64,000 nt of DNA from an uncultured Mediterranea sp. (GCF_902493215.1 NZ_CABUOL010000002.1:186001-250000); one strand, 5' to 3'; numbered from the stretch's first letter, positions 35,825 to 45,255 are shown. Numbers and translations are program-made. Notes: generated by a model not told the origin, from the letters alone.

Positions 35825-37186
35825 ATGATACTGATAGTAGATGATGACAGTGCCGTCCGCTCGTCGCTCAGTTTTATGCTGAAGCGTGCCAAGTATGAAG
35901 TGAAGACGGCTGCCGGCCCCAAAGAAGCCATTGAAGTGGTACGGGCCGAAGAACCTTCGCTGATATTGATGGACATGAATTTCACACTGTCCACTACCGG
36001 TGAGGAAGGATTGACCTTGCTGAAGCAGGTGAAAATCTTCCGTCCGCATGTACCGGTGATATTGATGACGGCATGGGGGAGTATCCAGCTGGCCGTACAG
36101 GGTATGCAGGCCGGAGCATTCGATTTTATCACCAAGCCTTGGAACAATGCAGCCTTGTTACAACGGATAGAAACAGCCTTGCAACTTTCGCGGCCGGAAA
36201 ATGTACACGAAAGCAATGCAGAGAGCGAACTGAAACGTAGTCATATTATAGGCAAGTCCAAGGGATTGATGGAAGTGCTGGATACCGTCGGACGGATAGC
36301 CAAGACCAATGCTTCTGTGCTGATTACAGGAGAAAGCGGTACAGGCAAGGAGCTGATAGCCGAAGCTGTGCATATCAATAGCCGTCGGGAACAACAGCCT
36401 TTTGTCAAAGTCAATCTGGGTGGAATCTCCCAAAGTTTGTTTGAAAGTGAAATGTTTGGCCATAAGAAAGGAGCCTTTACGGATGCCACGTCCGACAGGG
36501 TAGGACGGTTTGAACTGGCCAACAACGGAACAATCTTTTTGGATGAGATAGGTGATTTGGACTTATCTTGCCAGGTGAAGCTGTTGCGCGTATTGCAGGA
36601 CCAGACTTTTGAAGTGCTGGGCGACAGTCGTCCGCGCAAGGTGGATGTACGTGTAGTGTCGGCCACGAATGCCGATTTGCGTAAGATGGTAGCCGAACAT
36701 ACTTTCCGTGAAGACTTGTTCTATCGAATAAACCTGATAACAGTGAAATTGCCGCCTTTGCGTGAACGTCGCGAAGACATACCTTTGCTGGTGCGTTACT
36801 TTGCCGACCGTCAGGCTGAAGTAAACCGACTGGCGAGAGTGGATTTCTCGGCTGATGCTTTGGGCTTCTTGTCGCGTCTGCCTTATCCGGGTAATATTCG
36901 GGAATTGAAGAATCTTGTGGAACGTACCATTCTGGTCAGTGGCAAACAGATACTCGACGCATCCGATTTTGAAACTCAGTATCAACATACTGGTGAAACA
37001 TCGCAACTTGCTTCTGGTGTGGCCTCGCTGGCCGGTATGACATTGGATGAGATTGAGCGCCGTACCATTCTCCAGACATTGGAACAGTGCAAGGGTAACC
37101 TTAGTCAGGTAGCATCCATGTTGGGCATCAGCCGGGCTGCTTTATACCGACGTCTGGAGAAATATAACATTACGGTAAACGATTGA
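35825..37186 (+). CDS. NtrC-family sigma-54-dependent response regulator
   Basis: This 453-residue cytoplasmic transcription activator has three domains. The receiver (about 1-125) has DDD at 6-8, phospho-acceptor D50 and K in FITKPW. The AAA+ domain (about 142-370) has Walker A GESGTGKE, Walker B IFLDEIGDL and arginine finger region FREDLFYRIN. The Fis-type HTH lies at about 408-453 (GNLSQVASMLGISRAALYRRLEKY). The sigma-54 contact loop reads GAFTDA instead of the classical GAFTGA, a substitution I believe is common in Bacteroidetes. It pairs with the histidine kinase 35 bases downstream. The target genes are unknown; the flanking TolC and DUF5686 genes are candidates. Confidence 0.93.
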   Translation: MILIVDDDSAVRSSLSFMLKRAKYEVKTAAGPKEAIEVVRAEEPSLILMDMNFTLSTTGEEGLTLLKQVKIFRPHVPVILMTAWGSIQLAVQGMQAGAFDFITKPWNNAALLQRIETALQLSRPENVHESNAESELKRSHIIGKSKGLMEVLDTVGRIAKTNASVLITGESGTGKELIAEAVHINSRREQQPFVKVNLGGISQSLFESEMFGHKKGAFTDATSDRVGRFELANNGTIFLDEIGDLDLSCQVKLLRVLQDQTFEVLGDSRPRKVDVRVVSATNADLRKMVAEHTFREDLFYRINLITVKLPPLRERREDIPLLVRYFADRQAEVNRLARVDFSADALGFLSRLPYPGNIRELKNLVERTILVSGKQILDASDFETQYQHTGETSQLASGVASLAGMTLDEIERRTILQTLEQCKGNLSQVASMLGISRAALYRRLEKYNITVND

Positions 37187-37221
37187 TTGAATGATAAAAT
37201 AAATATAAGTAGAAGAAAAGC

Positions 37222-38535
37222 GTGCGCATACAGAGTTATTTCTTCATATTGGTAGCGTTGTTGCTGGCCCTTGGAACTGCCATTCCTTTGCTGGCGGGAG
37301 AAATGCGGGGAGTATATTTGTATGTACTCGAGGGAGCGATTGTACTGATACTGATATATTTGTCTGTATTCTATAGTAAATTGGTGAAGCCCATGAATAC
37401 CATTGGTAATGGTATGGAATTGCTTCGCGAGCAGGACTTCAGCAGCCGTCTCAGCCCTGTAGGACAATATGACTCCGACCGTATTGTCAAGATATTCAAC
37501 CGTATGATGGATCAGCTGAAGAGTGAACGTCTGCGTCTTCGGGAACAGAATCACTTTCTGGATTTGCTTATTCAGGCTTCTCCGATGGGGGTGGTTATTA
37601 CCGGCTTTGATGAAAAGGTGACCCAATTGAATCCGATGGCCATGAGGATGCTGGGGATTGACGTGTCTGAGATTGAAGGCAAGAAACTGGAACAGGTCGA
37701 TTGCCCGCTGGCTCAGGAGTTGGCCGGCATTGCGCTGGAGCAGACGGCCGTGGTGAGACTCAACGATGCCAATGTTTATAAATGTACCCATTCTTACTTT
37801 ATTGATTGCGGTTTTCCCCATCCGTTTTTTTTGATAGAACGCATGACAGACGAAGTGATGCGTGCCGAAAAGAAAGCCTATGAAAAGGTAATCCGCATGA
37901 TAGCCCATGAGGTGAATAATACTACGGCCGGCATTACCTCGACGCTTGATACGGTAGAACAGGCGCTTGCCGAGGAACAGGGAATGGAAGATTTCTGTGA
38001 AGTGATGCGGGTATGTATTGAACGTTGTTATTCCATGAGCAATTTTATTACCCGGTTCGCCGATGTCGTAAAAATCCCGGAACCTACGCTGGTTCCTGTC
38101 TGTTTGAATGAAGTGGCCGAGAGCTGTGCACGCTTTATGGAAGGTATGTGTAGCGACCATCAGGTGAAACTGAGATTGGATTGTAATCCGGAAGTTGGAA
38201 CAGTGAGTCTGGATCCTGCACTTTTTGAACAGGTCGTTGTAAATATTATCAAGAATGCGGTCGAAAGTATCGCTTCTTCTGAGATTCCGTCTGCTACGCC
38301 CGGAGTGGTCGTGGTCCGTACGTTGCTGCCCGCTACATTGGAAGTGGAGGACAATGGTCCGGGTATCAGTAAAGAGGCGGAGTCCAAATTGTTCAGTCCC
38401 TTCTTTTCTACCAAACCCAATGGGCAGGGCATTGGCCTTATCTTTATCCGTGAGGTTTTGAGTCGGCATAAGTGTACCTTTTCGTTGCGTACTTATGCCG
38501 ATGGTTTGACCCGTTTTCGCATCAGTTTTGCTTGA
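37222..38535 (+). CDS. Membrane-bound sensor histidine kinase
   Basis: This 437-residue kinase is read from GTG 37222, preceded by the purine-rich AGAAGAAAAG. Two transmembrane helices (about 6-24 and 32-52) enclose a very short periplasmic loop, so it may sense membrane or internal signals. A HAMP-like linker, a PAS domain (about 108-205) and the kinase core follow. The phospho-acceptor is H229 in IAHEVNN, the NtrB-like variant of the H-box. The N box is VNIIKNAVES and the G boxes are DNGPGIS and GQGIGL. It is the partner of the upstream NtrC-type regulator. Confidence 0.92.
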   Translation: MRIQSYFFILVALLLALGTAIPLLAGEMRGVYLYVLEGAIVLILIYLSVFYSKLVKPMNTIGNGMELLREQDFSSRLSPVGQYDSDRIVKIFNRMMDQLKSERLRLREQNHFLDLLIQASPMGVVITGFDEKVTQLNPMAMRMLGIDVSEIEGKKLEQVDCPLAQELAGIALEQTAVVRLNDANVYKCTHSYFIDCGFPHPFFLIERMTDEVMRAEKKAYEKVIRMIAHEVNNTTAGITSTLDTVEQALAEEQGMEDFCEVMRVCIERCYSMSNFITRFADVVKIPEPTLVPVCLNEVAESCARFMEGMCSDHQVKLRLDCNPEVGTVSLDPALFEQVVVNIIKNAVESIASSEIPSATPGVVVVRTLLPATLEVEDNGPGISKEAESKLFSPFFSTKPNGQGIGLIFIREVLSRHKCTFSLRTYADGLTRFRISFA

Positions 38536-38596
38536 AAAAGGGACGTTTGGAACATTTATTGGGTAAAACTGGACTTTCTCTACAAGTTTTCTTCCG

Positions 38597-38604
38597 TACC
38601 TTTG
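38597..38604 (+). promoter_or_regulatory. -7 promoter element for the DUF5686 gene
   Basis: TACCTTTG fits TAnnTTTG, 44 bases before the start codon. A CTTTC near 38574-38578 could be a weak -33 box with an 18-base spacer. Confidence 0.55.
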
Positions 38605-38647
38605 CAGCCCGATAGAACATTAGTTTTTAGCAAGAGGTATTAGTTGA

Positions 38648-41188
38648 ATGAAACTTTTAAAGTTTGTTTCTATAATAATTGGATTGTGCTGGACCATGTC
38701 GTTGCGGGCACAGTATGTGGTATCTGGAATCGTTACGGATTCTTTGACCAGGGAACCATTACCTTATACCTCTGTTTACTTGAAAGGAACCACGGAAGGA
38801 GGAATGACAGATGATGACGGCCATTTTTCTTTTAAGACTTATCGCAAACAGGCTACACTGGTCGTTTCTGCTATCGGATATAATGAATACGAACGTCAGA
38901 TATACCCTTCTGGCAACAATCGGATACAAATAGTGCTTTCGCCTGCCACTTATGCTTTACAGGAGGTAGTAGTGAAGCCCCATCGTGAACGTTACAGCAA
39001 GAAGAACAACCCGGCTGTGGAATTTGTGAAGCGGATGATTGAACATCGCGATGATCATTCGCCTTCGGAATGTGACTTCTGGCAACGCGACCGATATGAG
39101 AAAATGACTTTTTCCATCAACGATTTCGACAGCTTGAAGCAACAGAAATGGCTTTATCGGAAGTTCGATTTTCTGTCAGAGTATGTCGATACATCGGCTG
39201 TAACAGGCAAGCCTGTGTTGGCGGTTTCCAATCGTGAACTGTTGGCAACTGATTATTACCGTAAGTCGCCTCATAGTGAAAAACAGGTGGTCAAAGCTCG
39301 TCGTCAGGCCGGTGTGGACGAAATGTTGTCACAGCAAGGGATGGAGCAGGCTATCAGTGTTACGATGACCGATGTGGATATTTATCAGAATAATATAACA
39401 CTTTTTACGAACAAGTTTGTCAGTCCGTTGTCGCGTATTGGTCCTTCTTTTTATAAATACTATCTGATGGATACTTTGGTCGTAGCAGGCAAACCCTGTG
39501 TCGATCTGACATTCGTTCCGTTCAATTCAGAATCATTTGGCTTTACTGGACATTTGTATGTGTCGCTCGACAGTACTTATTTCGTACATCGGGTACAGAT
39601 GAATTTCCCACAAAAAATCAACTTGAATTTTGTGGATAATATGACATTGGAACAATTCTTCGAACAGGCATCTGACGGGACGCGCCAAATGACTCATGAA
39701 ACTATCGTAACAGAATTTAAACTGACTGAAGGAAGTGATGGTATTTATGCCAAGCGTGATGTTTATTACAGTAATTATCGTTACGAGCCGACGGATGAAG
39801 CTGTGGCTGTGTTCGATAAACCCGAGAAAGTGATAGAACCGCGGAACTCTACGGCTTATACGGACCAGTATTGGCAACAGAACCGTCCTGTACTTGTGAG
39901 TGGGAAAGAAACTTCTGTCGACAAAATGATGGCACGGCTACGTACTTATCCAGCTTATTATTGGACCGAGAAAATTTTGAAAATACTTTTCACCGGCTAT
40001 GTACCTATTCCACGCGATAAGTCCCCGTTGTTCTATTACGGACCTGTCAATACGTCTATCAATGGCAATGCATTGGAGGGAGTCCGAATTCGTACCGGTG
40101 GTATGACTACAGCCTGGTTAAATCCTCATCTTTTCGGTCGGGGATATGTAGCCTATGGCTTCGATGATCATCGTGTCAAGGGGCTGGCCGAGTTGGAATA
40201 TTCGTTCAACGAAAAGAAGGAATATGCCAATGAATTTCCCATTCATTCATTGAAACTCAGCTATTATTCAGATGTAAACCAATATGGCCAGAACTATCTT
40301 TATACCAGTAAAGATAATGTTTTTTTGGCCTTAAAAAGGAAAAAGGACGACCGTATCGGTTATCAGAAAAAGGCTGAGTTGACTTATAAACAAGAATTTC
40401 ATTCAGGCTTTTCTTATGAGTTGACCGCACGTTTGCGCGAAGATGAGTCTTCTTATCTTATACCCTTTGTTCGTCAGGACGAAAATCAGACCTATGTAAA
40501 GAGTATATCAAACAGTGAGTTGTCCTTGAAATTGCGTTATGCCCCTGGCGAGAAGTTTTTCCAGACACAGTGGAATCGTTATCCAGTATCTCTGGATGCT
40601 CCAATTTTTACCTTGACACATACCATGTCGGGTAAGGGTGTTTTGGGTAGTGACTATACTTATCATTATACGGAAGCCGGCTTCCAGAAACGCTTTTGGT
40701 TTTCGGCTTTTGGCTATACCGATGTCATATTGAAAGCGGGGAAAGTGTGGAATAAGGTACCTTTCCCTTTACTTATCATACCCAATGCCAATCTTTCCTA
40801 TACCATTCAGCCTGAGTCGTATAGCTTGATGAATGCGATGGAGTTTTTGAATGATGAGTACGCCTCTTGGGATGTGACCTATTATTTGAACGGTTTTGTT
40901 TTCAATAGGGTTCCGTTATTGAAAAAGTTGAAATGGAGGGAAGTACTTTCTTGTCGTGGATTGTTCGGTAATTTGGACGACCGTAACAATCCTGCTCTCA
41001 GTGATGGCCTTTTCCAGTTTCCGGCTGGCAGTACGGTTATGGGAAGCAAGCCTTATGTAGAGGTCGGTGTTGGAATTGAGAATATTTTAAAAGTGTTGCG
41101 TGTAGATTATGTCTGGCGGTTGACTTATAGGGATTTGCCCAATATAGATAAAAGTGGGCTCCGGATTAGCCTGCACATGACCTTTTAA
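38648..41188 (+). CDS. DUF5686-type outer-membrane protein with carboxypeptidase-like regulatory domain
   Basis: This 846-residue protein has a signal peptide (about 1-21, ending SLRAQY) and a CarboxypepD_reg-like Ig domain (about 24-105, VSGIVTDSLTREPLPYTSVY). A long beta-rich region follows that fits the Bacteroidetes DUF5686 family. The C-terminus looks like an outer-membrane beta-barrel, ending in aromatic LHMTF. There is no TonB plug, so it is not a SusC. The family is widespread and of unknown function, perhaps in envelope assembly or transport. It is transcribed alone from its own promoter. Confidence 0.85.
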   Translation: MKLLKFVSIIIGLCWTMSLRAQYVVSGIVTDSLTREPLPYTSVYLKGTTEGGMTDDDGHFSFKTYRKQATLVVSAIGYNEYERQIYPSGNNRIQIVLSPATYALQEVVVKPHRERYSKKNNPAVEFVKRMIEHRDDHSPSECDFWQRDRYEKMTFSINDFDSLKQQKWLYRKFDFLSEYVDTSAVTGKPVLAVSNRELLATDYYRKSPHSEKQVVKARRQAGVDEMLSQQGMEQAISVTMTDVDIYQNNITLFTNKFVSPLSRIGPSFYKYYLMDTLVVAGKPCVDLTFVPFNSESFGFTGHLYVSLDSTYFVHRVQMNFPQKINLNFVDNMTLEQFFEQASDGTRQMTHETIVTEFKLTEGSDGIYAKRDVYYSNYRYEPTDEAVAVFDKPEKVIEPRNSTAYTDQYWQQNRPVLVSGKETSVDKMMARLRTYPAYYWTEKILKILFTGYVPIPRDKSPLFYYGPVNTSINGNALEGVRIRTGGMTTAWLNPHLFGRGYVAYGFDDHRVKGLAELEYSFNEKKEYANEFPIHSLKLSYYSDVNQYGQNYLYTSKDNVFLALKRKKDDRIGYQKKAELTYKQEFHSGFSYELTARLREDESSYLIPFVRQDENQTYVKSISNSELSLKLRYAPGEKFFQTQWNRYPVSLDAPIFTLTHTMSGKGVLGSDYTYHYTEAGFQKRFWFSAFGYTDVILKAGKVWNKVPFPLLIIPNANLSYTIQPESYSLMNAMEFLNDEYASWDVTYYLNGFVFNRVPLLKKLKWREVLSCRGLFGNLDDRNNPALSDGLFQFPAGSTVMGSKPYVEVGVGIENILKVLRVDYVWRLTYRDLPNIDKSGLRISLHMTF

Positions 41189-41253
41189 CTTAAATCTTAC
41201 TAACAGGACAATAAAAGCGATAAAAATAATAGTGATAAATCAATTAAATGCCC

Positions 41254-41261
41254 TAATTTTG
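41254..41261 (+). promoter_or_regulatory. -7 promoter element for the inositol-phosphate synthase gene
   Basis: TAATTTTG fits TAnnTTTG, 32 bases before the start codon. The -33 region is unclear. Confidence 0.45.
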
Positions 41262-41292
41262 AGCAATTTTTTTAATTAAAAAGAGAATAGAG

Positions 41293-42582
41293 ATGAAAGA
41301 AAACATGAATCCTGCCACTGGACGTTTAGGAGTTCTGGTTGTAGGAGTAGGTGGTGCGGTGGCTACTACGATGATAACCGGAGTATTGGCTGCCCGCAAA
41401 GGATTGGCTAAACCTATCGGTTCGATAACGCAAATGGCTACCATGAAGACGCAGGATGGCAAGGAACATTTGATTAAAGACATTGTTCCTATTGCCAATT
41501 TGAGTGATATCGTGTTTGGCGGTTGGGATATTTTCCCTGACAATGCTTATGAGGCAGCTTTGTATGCAGAAGTATTGAAGGAAAAAGATCTGAACCTGGT
41601 TAAGGACGAACTGCAGGCCATCCAGCCGATGACTGCTGCGTTCGATCATAACTTTGCCAAACGTCTGAATGGAACTCATATCAAAAATGCTGCTACCCGT
41701 TGGGATATGGTAGAGCAGTTGCGTGAGGACATCCGCCGTTTCAAGGCGGCCAATCAGTGTGACCGTATAGTTGTCCTTTGGGCAGCCAGTACGGAGATTT
41801 TTGTTCCATTGTCTGACGAACACCGTTCGTTGGAGGCGTTGGAGAAGGCCATGAAGGAAAACAAGACAGAAGTCGTTTCTCCAAGTATGTGCTATGCTTA
41901 CGCAGCCATTGCTGAAGGTGCTCCTTTCGTGATGGGTGCCCCCAATCTGTGTGTAGACACGCCGGCTATGTGGGAGTTCTCCAAGAAAATGAATGTACCT
42001 ATTGCCGGTAAGGACTTCAAGAGCGGACAGACGTTGATGAAGACTGTTCTTGCTCCGATGTTCAAGACACGTATGCTGGGTGTAAGCGGTTGGTTCTCGA
42101 CCAATATCCTTGGCAATCGTGACGGTGAAGTTCTCGACCAGCCTGAAAACTTCAAGACTAAGGAAGTCAGCAAGCTGTCGGTAATAGACAACATCTTTGA
42201 GCCGGAGAAGTTCCCCGATCTGTATGGGAATGTTTATCACAAAGTGCGTATCAATTACTATCCTCCCCGCAAGGATGATAAGGAGGCATGGGACAACATT
42301 GACATATTCGGGTGGATGAACTATCCGATGCAGATTAAGGTCAACTTCTTGTGCAAGGACTCAATTCTGGCAGCACCTATTGCACTCGATTTGGTATTGT
42401 TCAGCGATTTGGCTTTGCGTGCAGGTATGTGTGGTATTCAGACATGGTTGTCTTTCTTCTGCAAGAGCCCGATGCACGACTTCGAGCATGAGCCGGTTCA
42501 CGACCTGTTCCAGCAATGGCGCATGGTGAAGCAGACCATCCGTGAGATGATAGGCGAGAAGGAGCCGAGTTATCTCGATTGA
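41293..42582 (+). CDS. myo-Inositol-1-phosphate synthase
   Basis: This 429-residue NAD-dependent enzyme isomerises glucose-6-phosphate to inositol-3-phosphate, the committed step of inositol synthesis. The N-terminal Rossmann motif is VGVGGAVATT (about 17-26). The tetramerisation/catalytic domain contains KSGQTLMKT and the SWFSTNILGNRDG stretch with active-site lysines nearby, typical of the family. In Bacteroides thetaiotaomicron the orthologous set (BT1526-BT1522, from memory) makes inositol phospholipids and inositol sphingolipids. The same gene order follows here, which makes the role clear. Confidence 0.93.
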   Translation: MKENMNPATGRLGVLVVGVGGAVATTMITGVLAARKGLAKPIGSITQMATMKTQDGKEHLIKDIVPIANLSDIVFGGWDIFPDNAYEAALYAEVLKEKDLNLVKDELQAIQPMTAAFDHNFAKRLNGTHIKNAATRWDMVEQLREDIRRFKAANQCDRIVVLWAASTEIFVPLSDEHRSLEALEKAMKENKTEVVSPSMCYAYAAIAEGAPFVMGAPNLCVDTPAMWEFSKKMNVPIAGKDFKSGQTLMKTVLAPMFKTRMLGVSGWFSTNILGNRDGEVLDQPENFKTKEVSKLSVIDNIFEPEKFPDLYGNVYHKVRINYYPPRKDDKEAWDNIDIFGWMNYPMQIKVNFLCKDSILAAPIALDLVLFSDLALRAGMCGIQTWLSFFCKSPMHDFEHEPVHDLFQQWRMVKQTIREMIGEKEPSYLD

Positions 42583-42603
42583 GAAATGAGAAAGTAAATG
42601 AAA

Positions 42604-42657
42604 AAGAGGATGTACACTGGAGAATAACGATAAATCAAAGGTGTACACCCTCTTTTG
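42604..42657 (+). terminator. Hairpin between the inositol-phosphate synthase and PgpA-like genes
   Basis: AAGAGGATGTACAC (42604-42617) pairs with GTGTACACCCTCTT (42641-42654), 13 of 14 positions matching, with a 23-base loop and TTTTG after it. It begins 21 bases after the synthase stop codon and could terminate or attenuate transcription into the lipid-assembly genes. Confidence 0.6.
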
Positions 42658-42678
42658 TGTGACATAAAAAATGTGCAG

Positions 42679-43152
42679 ATGAACAGACCGCCTTTTTTAC
42701 CTATGTTGATTGGTACGGGTTTTGGATCGGGATTTTCGCCTGTGGCTCCCGGTACGGCAGGTGCTTTGCTGGCTGCCTTGATTTGGTTTTTCCTGTCGTT
42801 CTTTCTGACAGGACTCATGCTGTTGTGGGTTACAGTCATCCTGATTTTGGTATTTACGATAGCAGGTGTGTGGGCGGCCGATCGGTTGGAACCGGTATGG
42901 GGTGAAGACCCGTCGCGTGTGGTAGTCGATGAGATGGTAGGCGTCTGGATTGCTCTGCTGGCTGCTCCTGCCGGTCATGTGTGGTACGGATTGGGAGCTT
43001 TTGTCCTGTTCCGCCTGTTTGATATCTTCAAGCCTTTGGGCATTCGTCGGATGGAGAGCCTTCCGGGAGGTATTGGGGTGATGATGGACGATATTCTGTC
43101 AGGAATTTATGGTTTTATTTTGTTGATTGCAGTGAGATGGTTGGCGGGTTGA
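42679..43152 (+). CDS. PgpA-like phosphatase, predicted phosphatidylinositol-phosphate phosphatase
   Basis: This 157-residue integral membrane protein of the phosphatidylglycerophosphatase A family has a GTGFGSGFSPVAPGT start (about 12-26), which is typical of PgpA. The metal-binding motif VVVDEMVGVW holds D84 and E85. Three to four transmembrane segments are visible. The start is taken at ATG 42679; the frame opens at a TTG at 42655. In this gene order, the Bacteroides homologue removes the phosphate from phosphatidylinositol phosphate. A general PgpA role cannot be excluded. It overlaps the GtrA gene by 16 bases. Confidence 0.88.
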   Translation: MNRPPFLPMLIGTGFGSGFSPVAPGTAGALLAALIWFFLSFFLTGLMLLWVTVILILVFTIAGVWAADRLEPVWGEDPSRVVVDEMVGVWIALLAAPAGHVWYGLGAFVLFRLFDIFKPLGIRRMESLPGGIGVMMDDILSGIYGFILLIAVRWLAG

Positions 43153-43655
43153 GAGAGAAGGCCTGGTTTGTCAGTTGGCGGCGGACGGTATGGGTGTTTT
43201 TCAAGGCTCAGCTTTCTGCACAGTTTGCCAGTTTTGTAGACTTTCTGGTGACCATTCTTTTGTTCAAGCTGTTCGATATCTTTTATCTTTATGCAACGTT
43301 TTTGGGATCTGTCGTTGGCGGTATTGTAAACTGTGCCATCAATTACCGGTGGGTGTTTCATTCGGAAGACTGCAAGAAAATACATGTCGCGCTGAAGTAT
43401 ATTGTAGTGTGGGGAGGAAGTATATTGCTGAATACGTGGGGCACGTTTGCCCTGACCGAATGGTTGACAGGTATGACTTGGGTGAACAGCCTTTTGGGTT
43501 ATTATGTAGACAATGTCTTTATTTTGGCTAAAATAATTGTGGCTGTATTGGTTGCCTTGTTCTGGAATTACCATTTGCAGCGCGTATTCGTTTATCGGAA
43601 TCATAATATCAGGAAAATCTGGAAATATGTGTTGAAAAATAAAAAAGAAGAATAG
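43137..43655 (+). CDS. GtrA-family membrane protein
   Basis: This 172-residue protein has four predicted transmembrane helices and belongs to the GtrA/DPMS group. In other bacteria such proteins flip or help flip polyprenyl-linked sugars. Visible family features are QFASFVDFLVTILLF near 30-44, NCAINYRWVF near 65-74 and NYHLQRVFVYR near the end. It overlaps the PgpA-like gene by 16 bases and ends 2 bases before the phosphatidyltransferase gene, so it is translated as part of the inositol-lipid operon. Movement of an inositol-lipid precursor across the membrane is a reasonable inference. Confidence 0.88.
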   Translation: MVGGLREKAWFVSWRRTVWVFFKAQLSAQFASFVDFLVTILLFKLFDIFYLYATFLGSVVGGIVNCAINYRWVFHSEDCKKIHVALKYIVVWGGSILLNTWGTFALTEWLTGMTWVNSLLGYYVDNVFILAKIIVAVLVALFWNYHLQRVFVYRNHNIRKIWKYVLKNKKEE

Positions 43656-43657
43656 AT

Positions 43658-44314
43658 ATGACTTACAGAGACTACTTACAACAACTGATTTACAAGATTA
43701 TCAATCCCGTTGTGCAAGGCATGATCCGGGTGGGGATTACTCCCAATTTTATTACGACTACCGGCCTGGTATTGAATATTGCAGCAGCCGTCGTTTTTGT
43801 ATATGCTGGACTGGCCGGTGAAGCTCAGGCTTTGACATGGGCCGGTTGGGCAGGCGGCATCGTTCTGTTTGCCGGCTTGTTCGACATGATGGACGGCCGT
43901 GTGGCCCGCGTGGGAAATATGTCATCCACATTCGGTGCTCTTTATGATTCTGTACTCGACCGTTACAGCGAGCTTTTCACGCTTTTCGGCATCCTCTATT
44001 TCCTGCTTTTCCAAGGTTACTTCTGGGGAAGTATCATTACGGCTGTGGCATTGGTCGGTTCCCTTATGGTAAGCTATGTACGTGCGCGTGCCGAGGGTCT
44101 GGATCTGGAATGCAAAGTGGGGCTGATGCAACGTCCCGAACGTGTGGTCCTGACGGCTTTGGGAGCCATCTTCTGCGGTGTCTTTCAGGATTGTACAGCT
44201 TTCGACAGCATGTATATTCTGATTGCTCCTTTGGCTGTGATAGCTGTATTGGCCAACTGGACTGCGTTTGTCCGTATCCAACATTGTCGTAAACTGTTGA
44301 ACAAGCAAAATTGA
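43658..44314 (+). CDS. CDP-alcohol phosphatidyltransferase, predicted phosphatidylinositol-phosphate synthase
   Basis: This 218-residue inner-membrane enzyme has the full CDP-alcohol phosphotransferase motif D79-G80-x2-A83-R84-x8-G93-x3-D97-x3-D101, plus D76, which hold the two metal ions. About six transmembrane helices are visible. With the inositol-phosphate synthase in the same cluster, the acceptor is most likely inositol phosphate, giving phosphatidylinositol phosphate from CDP-diacylglycerol. Its stop overlaps the ATG of the next gene (TGATG), consistent with translational coupling. Confidence 0.9.
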   Translation: MTYRDYLQQLIYKIINPVVQGMIRVGITPNFITTTGLVLNIAAAVVFVYAGLAGEAQALTWAGWAGGIVLFAGLFDMMDGRVARVGNMSSTFGALYDSVLDRYSELFTLFGILYFLLFQGYFWGSIITAVALVGSLMVSYVRARAEGLDLECKVGLMQRPERVVLTALGAIFCGVFQDCTAFDSMYILIAPLAVIAVLANWTAFVRIQHCRKLLNKQN

Positions 44315-45246
44315 TGAAACTGAGTTTTTTACCCCCGGTAAGGGAAGCCTTGTCGGTTCTTGTTGTGTCGGCCTTGTTTCTGTTGCTGACAGGTGTGTTT
44401 GTGGGCATCCGTCCTGAACATTTTCTGATGGTAGGGCTTTTTCTGCTCCTGTTTTTTGCCGGAAAGACTACGCGTAAGCTGGCCGTGGCTTTGCTGCCCT
44501 TTATTATTTTCGGTGTGTCCTATGACTGGATGCGCGTCTGGCCCAATTATGAAGTCAATCCTATTGATGTCCGTGGCTTGTATGAAGCCGAAAAATCATT
44601 GTTTGGTATCCACATCGACGGGCAGACACTGATTCCCTGTGAATATTTTGCCCTCCATCATTGCAGTGTGGCCGACTTTATGGCCGGTATCTTTTACCTC
44701 TGTTGGGTCCCTGTGCCCATTGCTTTCGGCCTGTGGCTCTATTTTAAAGGGAAGCGCAATCTGTACCTTCGCTTCTCGATGGTATTTCTGCTGGTCAACC
44801 TGATAGGTTTTGCCGGATATTATATCCATCCGGCTGCGCCGCCCTGGTATGCCATGAACTATGGTTTCGAACCGGTACTCTCTACTCCGGGCAATGTGGC
44901 CGGACTGGGACGTTTCGACGAACTGCTGGGAATTACCGTTTTCGAGGGAATCTATGGACGCAATGCCAATGTTTTTGCCGCTGTACCTTCACTCCATGCC
45001 GCCTATATGGTTGTGGCTTTGGCCTATGCCATCATGGGGCGTTGTCGCCGTTGGCTTATTGCCGTCTTTGCCTTTATTATGGTCGGCATCTGGTGGACAG
45101 CCGTCTATTCGGGCCATCATTATCTGATTGATGTCTCGTTGGGCATCGGCTGTGCCTTGTTGGGTATTCTGGTCTTCGAACAGGGACTGATGCGCTGGGG
45201 GGCCTTCCGCCGTTTCTTCGGGAAGTATACCGGCTACATCGGTTGA
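44314..45246 (+). CDS. PAP2-family enzyme, predicted inositol phosphorylceramide synthase (Aur1-like)
   Basis: This 310-residue polytopic membrane protein begins at ATG 44314, overlapping the previous stop. The catalytic residues of the PAP2/Aur1 type are H228 in VPSLHAAY and H268/H269 with D273 in YSGHHYLID. The HPAAPPWY motif (about 172-179) is typical of the Aur1-like branch. In Bacteroides the homologue transfers phosphoinositol from phosphatidylinositol to ceramide. It is the last gene of the cluster. The hybrid two-component gene ends only 9 bases away on the opposite strand. Confidence 0.88.
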   Translation: MKLSFLPPVREALSVLVVSALFLLLTGVFVGIRPEHFLMVGLFLLLFFAGKTTRKLAVALLPFIIFGVSYDWMRVWPNYEVNPIDVRGLYEAEKSLFGIHIDGQTLIPCEYFALHHCSVADFMAGIFYLCWVPVPIAFGLWLYFKGKRNLYLRFSMVFLLVNLIGFAGYYIHPAAPPWYAMNYGFEPVLSTPGNVAGLGRFDELLGITVFEGIYGRNANVFAAVPSLHAAYMVVALAYAIMGRCRRWLIAVFAFIMVGIWWTAVYSGHHYLIDVSLGIGCALLGILVFEQGLMRWGAFRRFFGKYTGYIG

Positions 45247-45255
45247 TGTCGGTTT

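Noticed and set aside
41189..41292. tRNA or small RNA genes in the short intergenic gaps
   Set aside because: No cloverleaf or T-arm (GTTCRANNC) was found here or in the other gaps I read; a covariance-model search could not be run.
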